Numbered from the stretch's first letter, positions 19,448-28,492 are shown. The stretch: DNA of 64,000 nt from Saprospiraceae bacterium (GCA_016710625.1 JADJVK010000011.1:1-64000); one strand, 5' to 3'. Translations and numbers: made by a program. Notes: a model not told the origin generated them from the sequence alone.

Positions 19448-20071
19448 TTACTTTTTAGTAAAATTTAACCGATACCCAATCCCAATTTGAAAATGTTGAT
19501 AATTATATTCATTAAGTCTAAATTCGACTAAACCTACTCCAATAATAGGTAGTCTTGCAAAGTCAGTAAATTTTTCTAATTTTTCCAACCCATAATTGTA
19601 ATTGATATTCAGAAAGAAATTATCAAAGTGGTAATTTAAACCTACTAAAAAACTGTAAAATCTAGTAGCAACTTCATTTTGGCGAGAATTTTTCCAAATT
19701 AATTCATCATGTAATTTAGTTTTTTCATTAAGGGTGAGGCCAAATTTAATTCCAGTATATAAATCCATATTTTTATTCCATCTATAAGCGACTTTTGGCA
19801 CGAGATCCAAAATATCCAGCTGATAATCAACCATTTGAGTAAAATTGATAAAATTTTTGGAATATTGGACACCAAATCCGAAATTCCATTTTTTTTTCAG
19901 CTTGTAATTTGGATTAATACCATAATATATATTTTTTGAATAAGAAATCGAATTATTAATTTCTTTAAACTTAAATAAATTCAATCCTGTTTCTAAATCA
20001 ACAGAAAATTGAGCAGTTAACTTATTGAAACAGAATAGCATGGTGCAGCCTAAAATAAATGCTTTTTTCAC
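19448..20071 (-). CDS. Outer-membrane beta-barrel protein, unknown function
   Basis: 207 residues. A signal peptide (MKKAFILGCTMLFCFNKLTAQ) is followed by alternating hydrophobic/polar strands rich in Tyr and Phe (YGINPNYKLKKKWNFGFGVQYS, YSFLVGLNYHFDNFFLNINYNYG, HFQIGIGYRLNFTKK), typical of an 8-stranded barrel of the OmpW/porin-like kind. No specific family or substrate can be given. It is a single gene, with a shared terminator at its 3' end. Confidence 0.7.
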   Translation of the reverse strand: MKKAFILGCTMLFCFNKLTAQFSVDLETGLNLFKFKEINNSISYSKNIYYGINPNYKLKKKWNFGFGVQYSKNFINFTQMVDYQLDILDLVPKVAYRWNKNMDLYTGIKFGLTLNEKTKLHDELIWKNSRQNEVATRFYSFLVGLNYHFDNFFLNINYNYGLEKLEKFTDFARLPIIGVGLVEFRLNEYNYQHFQIGIGYRLNFTKK

Positions 20072-20273
20072 GGTTTGTAATTTTTAAGTGTAATAATGTT
20101 TAATAAAGATAGGATGAAAAAAATATAAGTTGTAAAAAAAATCCCATTTAAAATTTCAATTTAACATTCTAAGGAATGAATTGAATTAAACACTTTGTTC
20201 TTATTATTTGACTAAATTATTATATTTGTAAACTTGAAATTATTTAACTCAAATACAAACCAGATGATTAGCA

Positions 20274-20750
20274 ATGGATTCAATTAAAACACATACATTA
20301 GTATTCTCTTTCTTATTATTATTCATAGCAATTTCCTGCAACAACTCCATCAAAAAATTTGATTTATCCAAATATGACATACCTAAATACAAAAAAAATT
20401 AATTAGTTGATTTGAATAAAATCAAACCATTAAAGAAAGAATGGCCCGAATTGTATCAATATTTGAAAAAAGGGCATTTGCAAATAGTGACTTTTAAGTC
20501 TGGCAGAATTGAAACACTTCATTCCAATCAATTTTATAAATTTCTAAATAATAACGTGTCAATGATTTATAAGACACCATTCTTACAAGATTATGATAAT
20601 GTAGTAAGTACTTTTGCGAATGAAGAAGTTGCTATTTATTTCGATGAGGTAATCAACTCTCCCATCAGGCTAAATGTAGTTGATAAAATATGTAAAACTT
20701 GTGATTATTCTGGGATTGGTTTATTATTTGATAAAAAACAAAAAAGTTAA
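20274..20750 (+). pseudogene. Small lipoprotein gene interrupted by an in-frame TAA
   Basis: The ATG at 20274 opens a 42-codon frame with a signal peptide and lipobox (LFIAISC-N), ending in TAA at 20400-20402. The next 112-codon frame (from a TTG at 20412 to 20750) is in exactly the same phase, so removing that one stop gives a single lipoprotein of about 158 residues (...DIPKYKKN-stop-LVDLNKIKPLKKEWPELYQYL...). The downstream part on its own has no good start and no export signal, although it contains a CKTC motif near its end. This looks like a nonsense mutation, or a base error next to the A8 run. Two separate proteins is less likely. Function is unknown. Confidence 0.55.
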
Positions 20751-20771
20751 TGACTTATGGAAAAATAAATG

Positions 20772-21276
20772 ATATAAATGACTGGAAATAAAAAAAAAAA
20801 AAAAAAAAAAAATAATAAAAAAAAATTATTTATTAATTATTTTTTGTTTTCTCTCCCCCAACAACACCACAAAAAAAAAATAAAATACAATTTTTTTTCT
20901 TTTTTTAAAAAAAAAAAAATACAAAAAAAAAAAAAAAAAATCCCCCCACAAAAAAAAAAACCACCCCAACCATTATTTTTAAAAGGAAAATTTTTCTTTC
21001 CCAAAAAAAAAAAAAAAATCCTTTTTTTCCCCCCCCCCTTTTTTTTCTTATTTTTTTCCAAAAAAAAAAACAAAAAAAATCTTAAAAAACCCCCTCGCCG
21101 GAAAAAAAACCAATAAAATAACTTTTTGGGAAAAAAAAAAACCAAAAAAAAAACCCAATTCAAACTGGGGCAATTTCCCCCGTTAATTATTAAAAAATAA
21201 AAAAAAATTCCCACACCCAGAGGAATTTTACAACAATGGGAAAATTAATAATATAAATGACTGGAAATAAAAAAAA
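20772..21276. repeat. Low-complexity insert between 26-bp direct repeats
   Basis: The same 26 bases (ATATAAATGACTGGAAAT plus A8) occur at 20772-20797 and 21251-21276, within a longer similar stretch that begins about 15 bases earlier in both copies. Between them lie about 450 bases of long A, C and T runs with very few G on the plus strand until 20980, unlike anything else in the window. The encoded frames are Lys/Pro/Phe homopolymers and are not genes. It may be an assembly or sequencing artefact that copied the region beside the atpG terminator. Confidence 0.6.
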
Positions 21277-21307
21277 CGGCAACCTTTGTAAAAAAAGTTG
21301 CCGTTTT
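21273..21307 (-). terminator. Terminator of the atp operon
   Basis: AAAACGGCAAC (21273-21283) pairs perfectly with GTTGCCGTTTT (21297-21307). Read on the minus strand it ends in a T-run, 26 bases past the atpG stop codon. Confidence 0.85.
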
Positions 21308-21332
21308 TAGTTTTTTGAGTTGTTTTTATTGA

Positions 21333-22232
21333 TTATCCGTTCAATGCTGCAGCTCCACCCACAATTTCCGAAAGCTCTTTTGTAATGGCTTCCTGACGAG
21401 CTTTGTTGTAATTGATTCTCAATTCTTTCAATAACTCATCTGCATTCTCAGTAGCTTTATCCATTGCCGTCATCCTTGCTCCATGCTCAGAAGCATGTGT
21501 ATCTAACAAAAACTTCTGAAATGAAACCTGAAGAATACTAGGGATTAACTCATTTAATAGCGATTCTTTTTCTGGCTCGAAGATGTAATCTGCCTTTTTA
21601 GAAGCCACTTTTGTATTATGAGTTGCTTCTAATTTTGCAACTGGCAAAAACTGAACTACTTCAGGAAACTGCATCGCTGCATTTTTAAATCTACCATAAG
21701 CAACCTTCACCACATCATATTTTTTGTCCATGAAAGCTTTCATAATAGCTTTTGAAACACCTGAAACAGTGTCAAAAGACAAATCATTGAACAATTCCAC
21801 ATGGTCATTGATGATCGTACAATCCGTGTATTTTCTTCTAAAGAAATCGTATCCTTTTTTTCCAATACAAAGAATCGTCAATTTTTTATTTGCTCTATGG
21901 CTTTCGTAATGATCTTTGATTTCTTGTGAAGCCATTTTCAATACATTCGTATTGAAAGCTCCACACAATCCTCTGTTTGACGTTACCACCACCAACAAAA
22001 CATGATCAACTTCTCTTGCTTGGCTATATGCTGATGAACTGCTACTATCCAAATTGGACATAATGTTCACCATCATTTTATTTAAACGATCGGCATAAGG
22101 TCTCATTTGAGTAATAGCTTGTTGAGCTCTTCTCAATTTAGCAGCAGACACCATTTTCATGGCTTTAGTAATCTGCTGTGTGGACAATACCGACTTAATA
22201 CGTTCTCTTACTTCTTTTAAATTAGCACCCAT
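21333..22232 (-). CDS. atpG: ATP synthase gamma subunit
   Basis: 299 residues, full length. It forms the central rotor shaft of F1. The N-terminal long helix (LKEVRERIKSVLSTQQITKAMKMVSAAKLRRAQ) and the C-terminal long helix (EHGARMTAMDKATENADELLKELRINYNKARQEAITKELSEIVGGAAAL) that form the coiled coil are both present, with the Rossmann-like core between them (VLLVVVTSNRGLCGAFNTNV). It is the last gene of atpBEFHAG, 65 bases after atpA, and is followed by the operon terminator. The partner subunits beta and epsilon are not encoded in this window. Confidence 0.97.
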   Translation of the reverse strand: MGANLKEVRERIKSVLSTQQITKAMKMVSAAKLRRAQQAITQMRPYADRLNKMMVNIMSNLDSSSSSAYSQAREVDHVLLVVVTSNRGLCGAFNTNVLKMASQEIKDHYESHRANKKLTILCIGKKGYDFFRRKYTDCTIINDHVELFNDLSFDTVSGVSKAIMKAFMDKKYDVVKVAYGRFKNAAMQFPEVVQFLPVAKLEATHNTKVASKKADYIFEPEKESLLNELIPSILQVSFQKFLLDTHASEHGARMTAMDKATENADELLKELRINYNKARQEAITKELSEIVGGAAALNG

Positions 22233-22297
22233 CTTTAAAAATGATAGTTGATTAAATAAAATTAAAACACATTATTTCAATGTGAAAATTTTATTGC

Positions 22298-23884
22298 CTA
22301 TTGCTTATACTGACCACTAATCTCAGCAGCCAAAGTTTTTAATTTATTCAAAGAATCATCAGACAAACCTCCTTTACGGAAATCTTCTAACACTTCTTTA
22401 TGTCTTGATTCTAATGAACTCAATAAGATTGATTCAAATTCATGAACTTTATCCACTGGAACATCTCTCAATAAGTTATTTGTACACAAATAAATCATTG
22501 CAACTTGCTTCTCAACAGGTAGTGGAGAATATTGTGGTTGTTTCAAAACTTCCACATTTCTAATACCCTTGTCCAAAACCAATTTTGTTGCAGCATCCAA
22601 ATCAGAACCGAACTTAGCGAAAGCAGCCATTGACTCATATTGAGCTTGGTCTAATTTCAAAGTACCAGCCACTTTTTTCATGGATTTGATCTGAGCATTA
22701 CCCCCAACACGGCTTACAGAAACCCCAACGTTAATCGCTGGACGAATACCTGAGTTGAATAATCTTGATTCCAAGAAAATCTGACCATCCGTAATCGAGA
22801 TTACGTTAGTAGGAATATATGCAGAAACGTCTCCAGCCTGAGTTTCGATGATTGGTAAAGCAGTCAAAGAGCCACCACCTTTCACCAAACCAGCCTTTTT
22901 CAAAGACTCTGGTAAGTCGTTCATATTATTAGCAATGCTATCATTACTGTTGATCTTAGCAGCTCTTTCTAACAAACGGCTATGCAAATAGAATACGTCT
23001 CCAGGATAAGCTTCACGACCTGGAGGTCTTTTTAATAACAAAGAAACCTCACGATAAGCTACAGCTTGCTTCGACAAATCATCATAGATGATCAAAGCTG
23101 GACGACCGGTGTCTCTAAAATATTCTCCAATAGCTGCACCAGCAAATGGAGCATAGAATTGTAATGGAGCTGGATCTGAAGCTGGTGATGCTACAATAAC
23201 CGTATAAGCCATTGCACCATTTTCTTCTAACACTTTAGCCACTTGAGCTACAGTGGAAGCTTTTTGACCACAAGCAACATATATACAATAAACTGGTTCG
23301 CCTTTTTCAAAAAATTCCTTTTGATTAATGATTGTATCAATTGCAATTGCAGTCTTTCCAATCTGACGGTCACCAATAATTAACTCACGTTGTCCTCTAC
23401 CTATTGGAATCATCGCATCGATTGCTTTGATACCTGTTTGTAATGGCTCATTTACTGGTTGTCTGAAGATTACCCCTGGAGCTTTTCGCTCTAAAGGCAT
23501 TTCATATTTTGCACCAGGAATCGGTCCTTTACCATCAATTGGTTGTCCAAGCGGATTTACTACTCTACCTACGAAGTTTTCACCTACTTCGATAGAGGCA
23601 ATACGACCAGTACGGCTTACTTTTGATCCTTCTTTGATACTATCAGAAGAACCTAATAATACGATACCTACGTTATCTTCTTCCAAGTTCAAAACGATAG
23701 CTTGTACGCCATTTTCGAATTGAACTAATTCTCCAGCTTGGGCACGATTTAACCCATAAACTCTGGCAATACCATCCCCTACTTGAAGAACGGTACCTAC
23801 TTCTTCTAGTTCAGCAGCAGTGCTTGCACCTGACAATTGTTGTCTTAGTATCGCTGATATTTCATCCGGTTTTACGTCAACCAT
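22298..23884 (-). CDS. atpA: ATP synthase alpha subunit
   Basis: 528 residues. It is a non-catalytic nucleotide-binding F1 subunit. Seen: the N-terminal beta barrel (GDGIARVYGLNRAQAGELVQF), the P-loop GDRQIGKTAIAIDT at about residue 170 (usually GDRQTGKT, so one conservative change), the Walker B-like PALIIYDDLSKQAVAYREVSLLL and the arginine-finger region AINVGVSVSRVGG. The start at 23884 gives the usual MVDVKPDEISAIL opening. It lies 68 bases after atpH and 65 bases before atpG. Confidence 0.97.
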   Translation of the reverse strand: MVDVKPDEISAILRQQLSGASTAAELEEVGTVLQVGDGIARVYGLNRAQAGELVQFENGVQAIVLNLEEDNVGIVLLGSSDSIKEGSKVSRTGRIASIEVGENFVGRVVNPLGQPIDGKGPIPGAKYEMPLERKAPGVIFRQPVNEPLQTGIKAIDAMIPIGRGQRELIIGDRQIGKTAIAIDTIINQKEFFEKGEPVYCIYVACGQKASTVAQVAKVLEENGAMAYTVIVASPASDPAPLQFYAPFAGAAIGEYFRDTGRPALIIYDDLSKQAVAYREVSLLLKRPPGREAYPGDVFYLHSRLLERAAKINSNDSIANNMNDLPESLKKAGLVKGGGSLTALPIIETQAGDVSAYIPTNVISITDGQIFLESRLFNSGIRPAINVGVSVSRVGGNAQIKSMKKVAGTLKLDQAQYESMAAFAKFGSDLDAATKLVLDKGIRNVEVLKQPQYSPLPVEKQVAMIYLCTNNLLRDVPVDKVHEFESILLSSLESRHKEVLEDFRKGGLSDDSLNKLKTLAAEISGQYKQ

Positions 23885-23952
23885 GATAATTAAATATTAA
23901 AAATTGTATTAATAATAAATTTCAAGTCAGTGAATGTTGGGTATGTTTTTTT

Positions 23953-24513
23953 TTAAATTTGTTTCTCAAATTGCTTCGTAGAAAAATCTTTTTTCAACAC
24001 TTCCAATTTGTGAGCAACACTATCATTGTAAAGTCTATCCCCAAATTCTAAAATGAATCCACCGATGATATTAGGATCAACTACAGATTCGATTTCGATA
24101 TTGGAAGAAGTAAAACCGCTTTCAACTATTTTCTTTTTGATAGCTTCCAAAGCATCATGGTCCATAGGAGCAGCAGTAGTCACTTTCACCTTAGATAATT
24201 TTTGAATTTGATTGTACTGATCCACAAAGGCACCAGCAATCTCAGGCAAATATTCTTCTCTACCTTTTGCAATGATAATATTCAAAAAAGCCAAAGTTGT
24301 TGCGTCAATTTTATTTTCAAACAAAGCTTTGATGATGCTTTGTTTTTTAGCTGCATTGACAATTGGGCTTTTCATTAATAGATAAAAATCTCTGTTTTCA
24401 GTTGCGGACTTAAAAGTCGCAACATCTTCTTTGATTTTATCCATTTTGTTTTGTTCGATAGCCAAATCAATTAAAGATTTGGCATAACGACCTGCTATTT
24501 TTTGTACAGACAT
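23953..24513 (-). CDS. atpH: ATP synthase delta subunit
   Basis: 186 residues, normal length. It joins F1 to the b-subunit stator. The conserved N-terminal helix bundle opening (IAGRYAKSLIDLAIEQNKMDKIKEDV) and the C-terminal motif (VVDPNIIGGFILEFGDRLYNDSVAHKLEVLKKDF) are clear. It lies 20 bases after atpF, with no sign of its own promoter. Confidence 0.95.
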   Translation of the reverse strand: MSVQKIAGRYAKSLIDLAIEQNKMDKIKEDVATFKSATENRDFYLLMKSPIVNAAKKQSIIKALFENKIDATTLAFLNIIIAKGREEYLPEIAGAFVDQYNQIQKLSKVKVTTAAPMDHDALEAIKKKIVESGFTSSNIEIESVVDPNIIGGFILEFGDRLYNDSVAHKLEVLKKDFSTKQFEKQI

Positions 24514-24533
24514 TTGTTAATCAATCTTTTGGA

Positions 24534-25046
24534 TTAATTCAATTTAATTTCTTTCACTAAATTATTTGCATAATTTACTTGCTCTGCATTTGAAGATAAT
24601 TCTTTTCGAAGTACCTTCTCAGCGATTTGGATAGCTAACAGACCAGCTTGGCTTTTAACCTCAGCCATTGCCAAATTTTTCTGGTTGTCTATTTCCAATT
24701 TTGCACTAGAAATAACTTTAGTAGCTTCTTCTTTTGCTTTATTTTTAGCTTCGTTGATGATGCTATCTTTTGTTTCAGTAGCCTCTTTCAATATTTTAGC
24801 TCTTTCTTCTCTAGCTTGTTTTAATAAAGCCTCATTTTGAGATTGTAAGTTAGCCATTTCTTCACGAGCCTTTTTAGCTTGATCCAAAGCTTCTTGAATA
24901 TCTTCTTCTCTTTTTTTCAATGCGGTAGCAATTGGCTTAAAAGCAACTTTGCTCATGATGAACCAAAAAACAAGAAAGATGAGTGTCATCCAAAATAATA
25001 AACCTGGTTCTGGTCTAATTACAGAGAAATCAGCAAGAAATAACAT
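24534..25046 (-). CDS. atpF: ATP synthase b subunit
   Basis: 170 residues from the ATG at 25046. A longer frame starts at 25100, but its first 18 residues would be translated through the region beside the terminator-like hairpin at 25099-25139. MLFLADFSVIRPEPGLLFWMTLIFLVFWFIMSKVAF is the usual start of the family. There is one N-terminal membrane helix (about residues 12-34), followed by a long, charged, coiled-coil helix (KKREEDIQEALDQAKKAREEMANLQ...) that forms the peripheral stalk. It lies 115 bases after atpE, an unusually long gap for this operon. Confidence 0.95.
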   Translation of the reverse strand: MLFLADFSVIRPEPGLLFWMTLIFLVFWFIMSKVAFKPIATALKKREEDIQEALDQAKKAREEMANLQSQNEALLKQAREERAKILKEATETKDSIINEAKNKAKEEATKVISSAKLEIDNQKNLAMAEVKSQAGLLAIQIAEKVLRKELSSNAEQVNYANNLVKEIKLN

Positions 25047-25098
25047 ATATTTATCTATTTTAATACTGAAGCGAACTTCATAATAATTAATTTCTTTC

Positions 25099-25139
25099 AA
25101 AAAAATCGGGCAACAACCAACCGTTATCGCACCGATTTT
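25099..25139 (-). terminator. Terminator-like hairpin between atpE and atpF
   Basis: On the minus strand AAAATCGG pairs with CCGATTTT (plus-strand arms 25102-25109 and 25132-25139; 22-base loop) and is followed directly by a run of seven T. It could end part of the transcripts after atpE, raising c-subunit mRNA over that of the genes behind it. Confidence 0.5.
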
Positions 25140-25161
25140 AAGTCTTTTTGTTTGGCGACAA

Positions 25162-25359
25162 TTACTTTACGAAGAAAGACAATACAATCGCGATCAAACC
25201 AGCACCCTCGATAAGTGCTGCTGTCAAGATCATGTTAGCACGGATATCACCAACTGCTTCAGGCTGACGAGCAATAGCTTCTAAAGCCTTTCCACCAATT
25301 TGTCCGATTCCGATTCCTACACCGATGATAGCCAATCCGGCACCAATAGCTGTATACAT
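25162..25359 (-). CDS. atpE: ATP synthase c subunit (rotor ring)
   Basis: 65 residues from the ATG at 25359. A longer frame from 25389 runs through the upstream hairpin and does not fit the family. Two membrane helices are joined by the polar loop ARQPEA. The ion-carrying Glu is in LIEGAGLIAIV of helix 2. The residues that bind sodium in Na+-type rings are not seen: the helix 1 Gln position is Ile, and the residue after the Glu is Gly rather than Ser/Thr. Proton coupling is therefore inferred. Hairpins lie on both sides of this gene (25375-25392 and 25099-25139), perhaps to raise its expression for the multi-copy ring. Confidence 0.95.
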   Translation of the reverse strand: MYTAIGAGLAIIGVGIGIGQIGGKALEAIARQPEAVGDIRANMILTAALIEGAGLIAIVLSFFVK

Positions 25360-25374
25360 AACTTTAAAATTTAA

Positions 25375-25428
25375 CTGGTGTAAAAACACCAGAAGTTAAA
25401 AAAATATCTTCCCCTGACCTAAAGTCAG
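25375..25428 (-). promoter_or_regulatory. Two hairpins between atpB and atpE
   Basis: CTGGTGT (25375-25381) pairs with ACACCAG (25386-25392), starting 16 bases upstream of the atpE ATG. CTGAC (25414-25418) pairs with GTCAG (25424-25428), just after the atpB stop. The first could shield the atpE 5' end or shape its translation start. Confidence 0.45.
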
Positions 25429-25434
25429 AAATTT

Positions 25435-26769
25435 TTAATGATGATGTGGTTCTTCGATAGCAGCACCAATATATGATGCAGATAACATTGTAAATATGAA
25501 TGCTTGCAAAAATGCAACTAATAATTCAATAGCAAGCATAAACAATGTCAACGGAACAGAAATAACTGCACCGACAGTAGAACCTCCAATGCTCTCACCA
25601 GCCTTACCAAAAATAAATATCAAACTAACAAAACTGATGATTACAATATGTCCAGCTGTGATATTTGCAAAAAGTCGTAACAATAATGTGAACGGCTTTA
25701 AGAAAATACCTAAAATTTCAACTGGAGTTAAAATTAGTATTTTTAAAACAGACGGCACTCCTGGCATCCATAATGTATGTTCCCAGTAGTGTTTATTTCC
25801 ACTTAAATTAACAATGATAAAAGTAATAATTGCTAAAACAATTGTAATGGAAATATTTCCTGTAACATTCGCACTTCCAGGGAAAAATGGAATTTGACCG
25901 ATTAAATTTAATCCTAAGATGAAGAAAAACGCCGATAGTAAGTATGGCATATATTTTTCATATTTTGGACCAATCATTGGTTTTGCTACTTCGTCTCTAA
26001 TAAAAATATATATTGGCTCGATAAAACCTTGAATTCCTCTTGGTGCTTGATTTGGTCTAGTTGCATAAGCTTTTGCAGCTTTTGTTAAAATAAAAATCAA
26101 GAAAAAGAAAGTTAACAACAATGTGAAAACATTCTTAGTGATGGAGAAGTCATAATAAGAGGTAGTTCCACCACCCATTAATCCACCATCCCAAGTTGTC
26201 TTTTTATCTAACTGATAAGTCTTTCCTTGATATTCGATAAATGAAGTTACTTTTTCTTTACCTCCAGTTGTATCTTTCACATGTGAAAATTCGCCAATCA
26301 TCACTTCTCCTTTTGGAAAAGATTCATCATTCACTCTTTTCACTTCTCCATGCTCCATTACATATCCATCAATAGCTTTTGTTCCAGTTCCATGATGATG
26401 TGCATCGAATTTTGATGTGGAAGAAATAATCGTCCAACCGAAATTAGGTGCATACAAAAAACATGGCAATGGCATATAAACATCTCCAAAAATATGGAAT
26501 GAATTTGCATCAGCTATGTGATGTAAGGCTGTCTCTCCCGGACTAAAAGGTTCTTCTTCATGACCGCCTTCTGCATGTGCAGAATTATGATCAACATCTG
26601 CATGCATTTCAGTACTGTGATTTGCTCCAGCAGAATCAACTACATGATGCTCAGTATTTGAAGCTGGTGCAGGAGTAGCACCATGTTCCTGTGCTGCTAA
26701 AAAAGTGATAGCAGAAATACTCAGTAAAAAAGATAAAAAAAGGCGAAAAATATTATATCGTAACACCAT
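25435..26769 (-). CDS. atpB: ATP synthase a subunit with long periplasmic N-terminus
   Basis: 444 residues. A signal peptide (LLSISAITFLAAQ) is followed by about 190 His/Glu/Asp-rich residues, the extended N-terminus often seen in Bacteroidota a subunits. The membrane part starts at about residue 205. The essential Arg is in LLLRLFANITAGH, and the last helices (FMLAIELLVAFLQAFIFTMLSASYIGAAIEE) form the proton half-channel. The C-terminus is EEPHHH. It is the first gene of the operon here; I see no atpI upstream. A -7 element lies 39 bases before the start. Confidence 0.95.
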   Translation of the reverse strand: MVLRYNIFRLFLSFLLSISAITFLAAQEHGATPAPASNTEHHVVDSAGANHSTEMHADVDHNSAHAEGGHEEEPFSPGETALHHIADANSFHIFGDVYMPLPCFLYAPNFGWTIISSTSKFDAHHHGTGTKAIDGYVMEHGEVKRVNDESFPKGEVMIGEFSHVKDTTGGKEKVTSFIEYQGKTYQLDKKTTWDGGLMGGGTTSYYDFSITKNVFTLLLTFFFLIFILTKAAKAYATRPNQAPRGIQGFIEPIYIFIRDEVAKPMIGPKYEKYMPYLLSAFFFILGLNLIGQIPFFPGSANVTGNISITIVLAIITFIIVNLSGNKHYWEHTLWMPGVPSVLKILILTPVEILGIFLKPFTLLLRLFANITAGHIVIISFVSLIFIFGKAGESIGGSTVGAVISVPLTLFMLAIELLVAFLQAFIFTMLSASYIGAAIEEPHHH

Positions 26770-26807
26770 AACTTTAGTGTAAAACTTGCTTTATTTAAAA
26801 ATCGGTG

Positions 26808-26815
26808 CAAAGGTA
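26808..26815 (-). promoter_or_regulatory. Likely -7 element of the atp operon promoter
   Basis: The minus strand reads TACCTTTG, a full match to the Bacteroidota TAnnTTTG element, 39 bases upstream of the atpB start. The -33 TTTG at the expected distance is weak. Confidence 0.5.
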
Positions 26816-27068
26816 TGACTTTATAGTATATTTTTTTGAAAGAAATTTATTTTTTTTTAATCAATTTTATTTTTTTTTGGATTGATAATGATGGATTTAG
26901 CATAAATGAAAGTAAATCAAAAGATAATTTATTGAGATAGTTGGTTTACATAATAGAATTTGGCAAAACAGGCAATTGAAAGACAAAGAATTTTTTTTAA
27001 TAAATCGACATTTTTTCAAAACTAATTATAAAATCGCTAGTTTTAACAACTATATTAATCATAAAATT

Positions 27069-28312
27069 ATGAATGCATCGATAATTACGATAGGTGATGA
27101 GATTTTGATTGGGCAAATTGTAGATACCAATTCCGTTTGGATTGCTCAGCAACTGAATGAAATTGGCATTTGGGTTTCAGAAAAAAAATCTATTGGTGAT
27201 ATTGACACTGCCATAATTTATGCCCTTCAGGAAAGTTTGAATCATGCTGATATTGTGATAATTACAGGCGGATTGGGACCAACAAAAGACGATATTACGA
27301 AAAAAACATTAGCCGACTTTTTCAATACTTCACTTTCATTCCATGAGCCAACTTGGGAAAATATGTTGGAAATCTTGAAAGTTTTCAACCGAACACCCAA
27401 CGAAAGCCATAAAATTCAGTGCCTGATGCCCGAAAATGCAACTATCTTATCTAATAAAGTCGGAACTGCACCTGGCATGTGGTTCGATTATAATGGGAAG
27501 GTGGTGATTTCTATGCCTGGGGTACCATTTGAAATGAAATATATTGTTACGAACCATATTATTCCCAGATTCAAAAATTATACTCGACAGATGTCATTGT
27601 TCATCAGACGATTAGAACAGCAGGAGCTGGGGAAAGTGAAATTGCCGCAAAATTATTAACGTTCGAAAATAATTTACCAGCTCATATAAAATTAGCTTAT
27701 TTGCCCGATTTTGGTCAGGTAAGGTTGAGACTAACGGCAAGAGGAAATGATGAAATACAGCTAAAAAATACTGTTGAAACCTATACAAAAACGATAGAAG
27801 CTGCATTAGGGAATATTATTTATGGATTTGGAGAAGAAAATCTAGAAATGGCAATTGGCAGAAGGCTGGTGGAGCAAGGTAAAATTATGGTCTGTGCAGA
27901 AAGTTGTTCTGGTGGCTATATTGGCCATAGAATCACACAAAATCCAGGAGCCTCGGCTTATTTCACTGGCTCCTATGTCACCTATAGCTATGAGATGAAA
28001 ACCAATACTTTGGGGGTGAAAAAAGAAACCTTGGAGCAATTTGGGGCTGTGAGCGAACAGACAGTGATTGAAATGCTAAGTGGTGCTTTGCGAATATCAA
28101 AAGCAGCTGTGGGCATTTCAATTTCAGGAATTGCAGGACCAGATGGTGGCACACCTGATAAGCCTGTTGGCACCATTTGGGTAGCTGTAGGTAGTTTAGA
28201 TAATATTAAAACCTTCGAATTGCATTTATTTAAAGAAAGAATGAAGAATATTCAGTACTCTACGACGTTTGCACTCAATCAGTTAAGGCTATTTTTGGAT
28301 GAATTAAAATAG
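27069..28312 (+). pseudogene. cinA: CinA family protein, single frameshift
   Basis: The N-terminal MoaB/MogA-like domain starts at the ATG at 27069 (NASIITIGDEILIGQIVDTN ... VIITGGLGPTKDDITK ... VVISMPGVPFEMKYIV). A reading-frame break lies at about 27573-27585. In the other frame the usual sequence continues without a gap (VIVHQTIRTAGAGESEIAAKLL ... HIKLAYLPDFGQVRL). The C-terminal PncC-like NMN amidohydrolase domain is complete (CAESCSGGYIGHRI ... ISISGIAGPDGGTPDKPVGTIWVA) to 28312. One extra A in the A5 run at 27573-27577 would restore the family reading (RFKKLYSTDVIVHQ). The role in the family is pyridine-nucleotide salvage and ADP-ribose pyrophosphatase activity. A sequencing error is as likely as true loss. 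Confidence 0.8.
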
Positions 28313-28354
28313 ATTTAATATAAATGGTTTTATTATCTATTTAAAATCATTTTA

Positions 28355-28400
28355 TTTATAAATTGTGCTAATCTCCGTTAGTTTTTAACTTCACAAAAGC
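28355..28400 (-). pseudogene. Short remnant, third copy of the family at 28869 and 29373
   Basis: On the minus strand this stretch reads LKTNGD-stop-HNL, matching the C-terminal motif INGDKHNLE of the two longer copies. The base match to 28912-28943 (AATTGTGCTnATCTCCGTTA) is obvious. Only the motif itself survives. Confidence 0.45.
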
Positions 28401-28492
28401 TTAAATTAAATACCATTGGGTAAAAATCAACAACTAAATATCTATTAATATCAATTTATAACTTAATAGTAAAATTGTGCAATCTCAATAAA

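Noticed and set aside
20778..21214. Two overlapping ORFs of 112 and 125 codons
   Set aside because: Their translations are Lys/Pro and Phe/Gly homopolymers from the low-complexity insert.
25047..25100. Upstream start for atpF
   Set aside because: The extra 18 residues do not fit the b-subunit family and run up to the terminator-like hairpin.
27573..27600. Programmed -1 frameshift in cinA
   Set aside because: The C-AAA-AAT context is not a proper slippery heptamer, no downstream structure is seen and the family has no known frameshifting.
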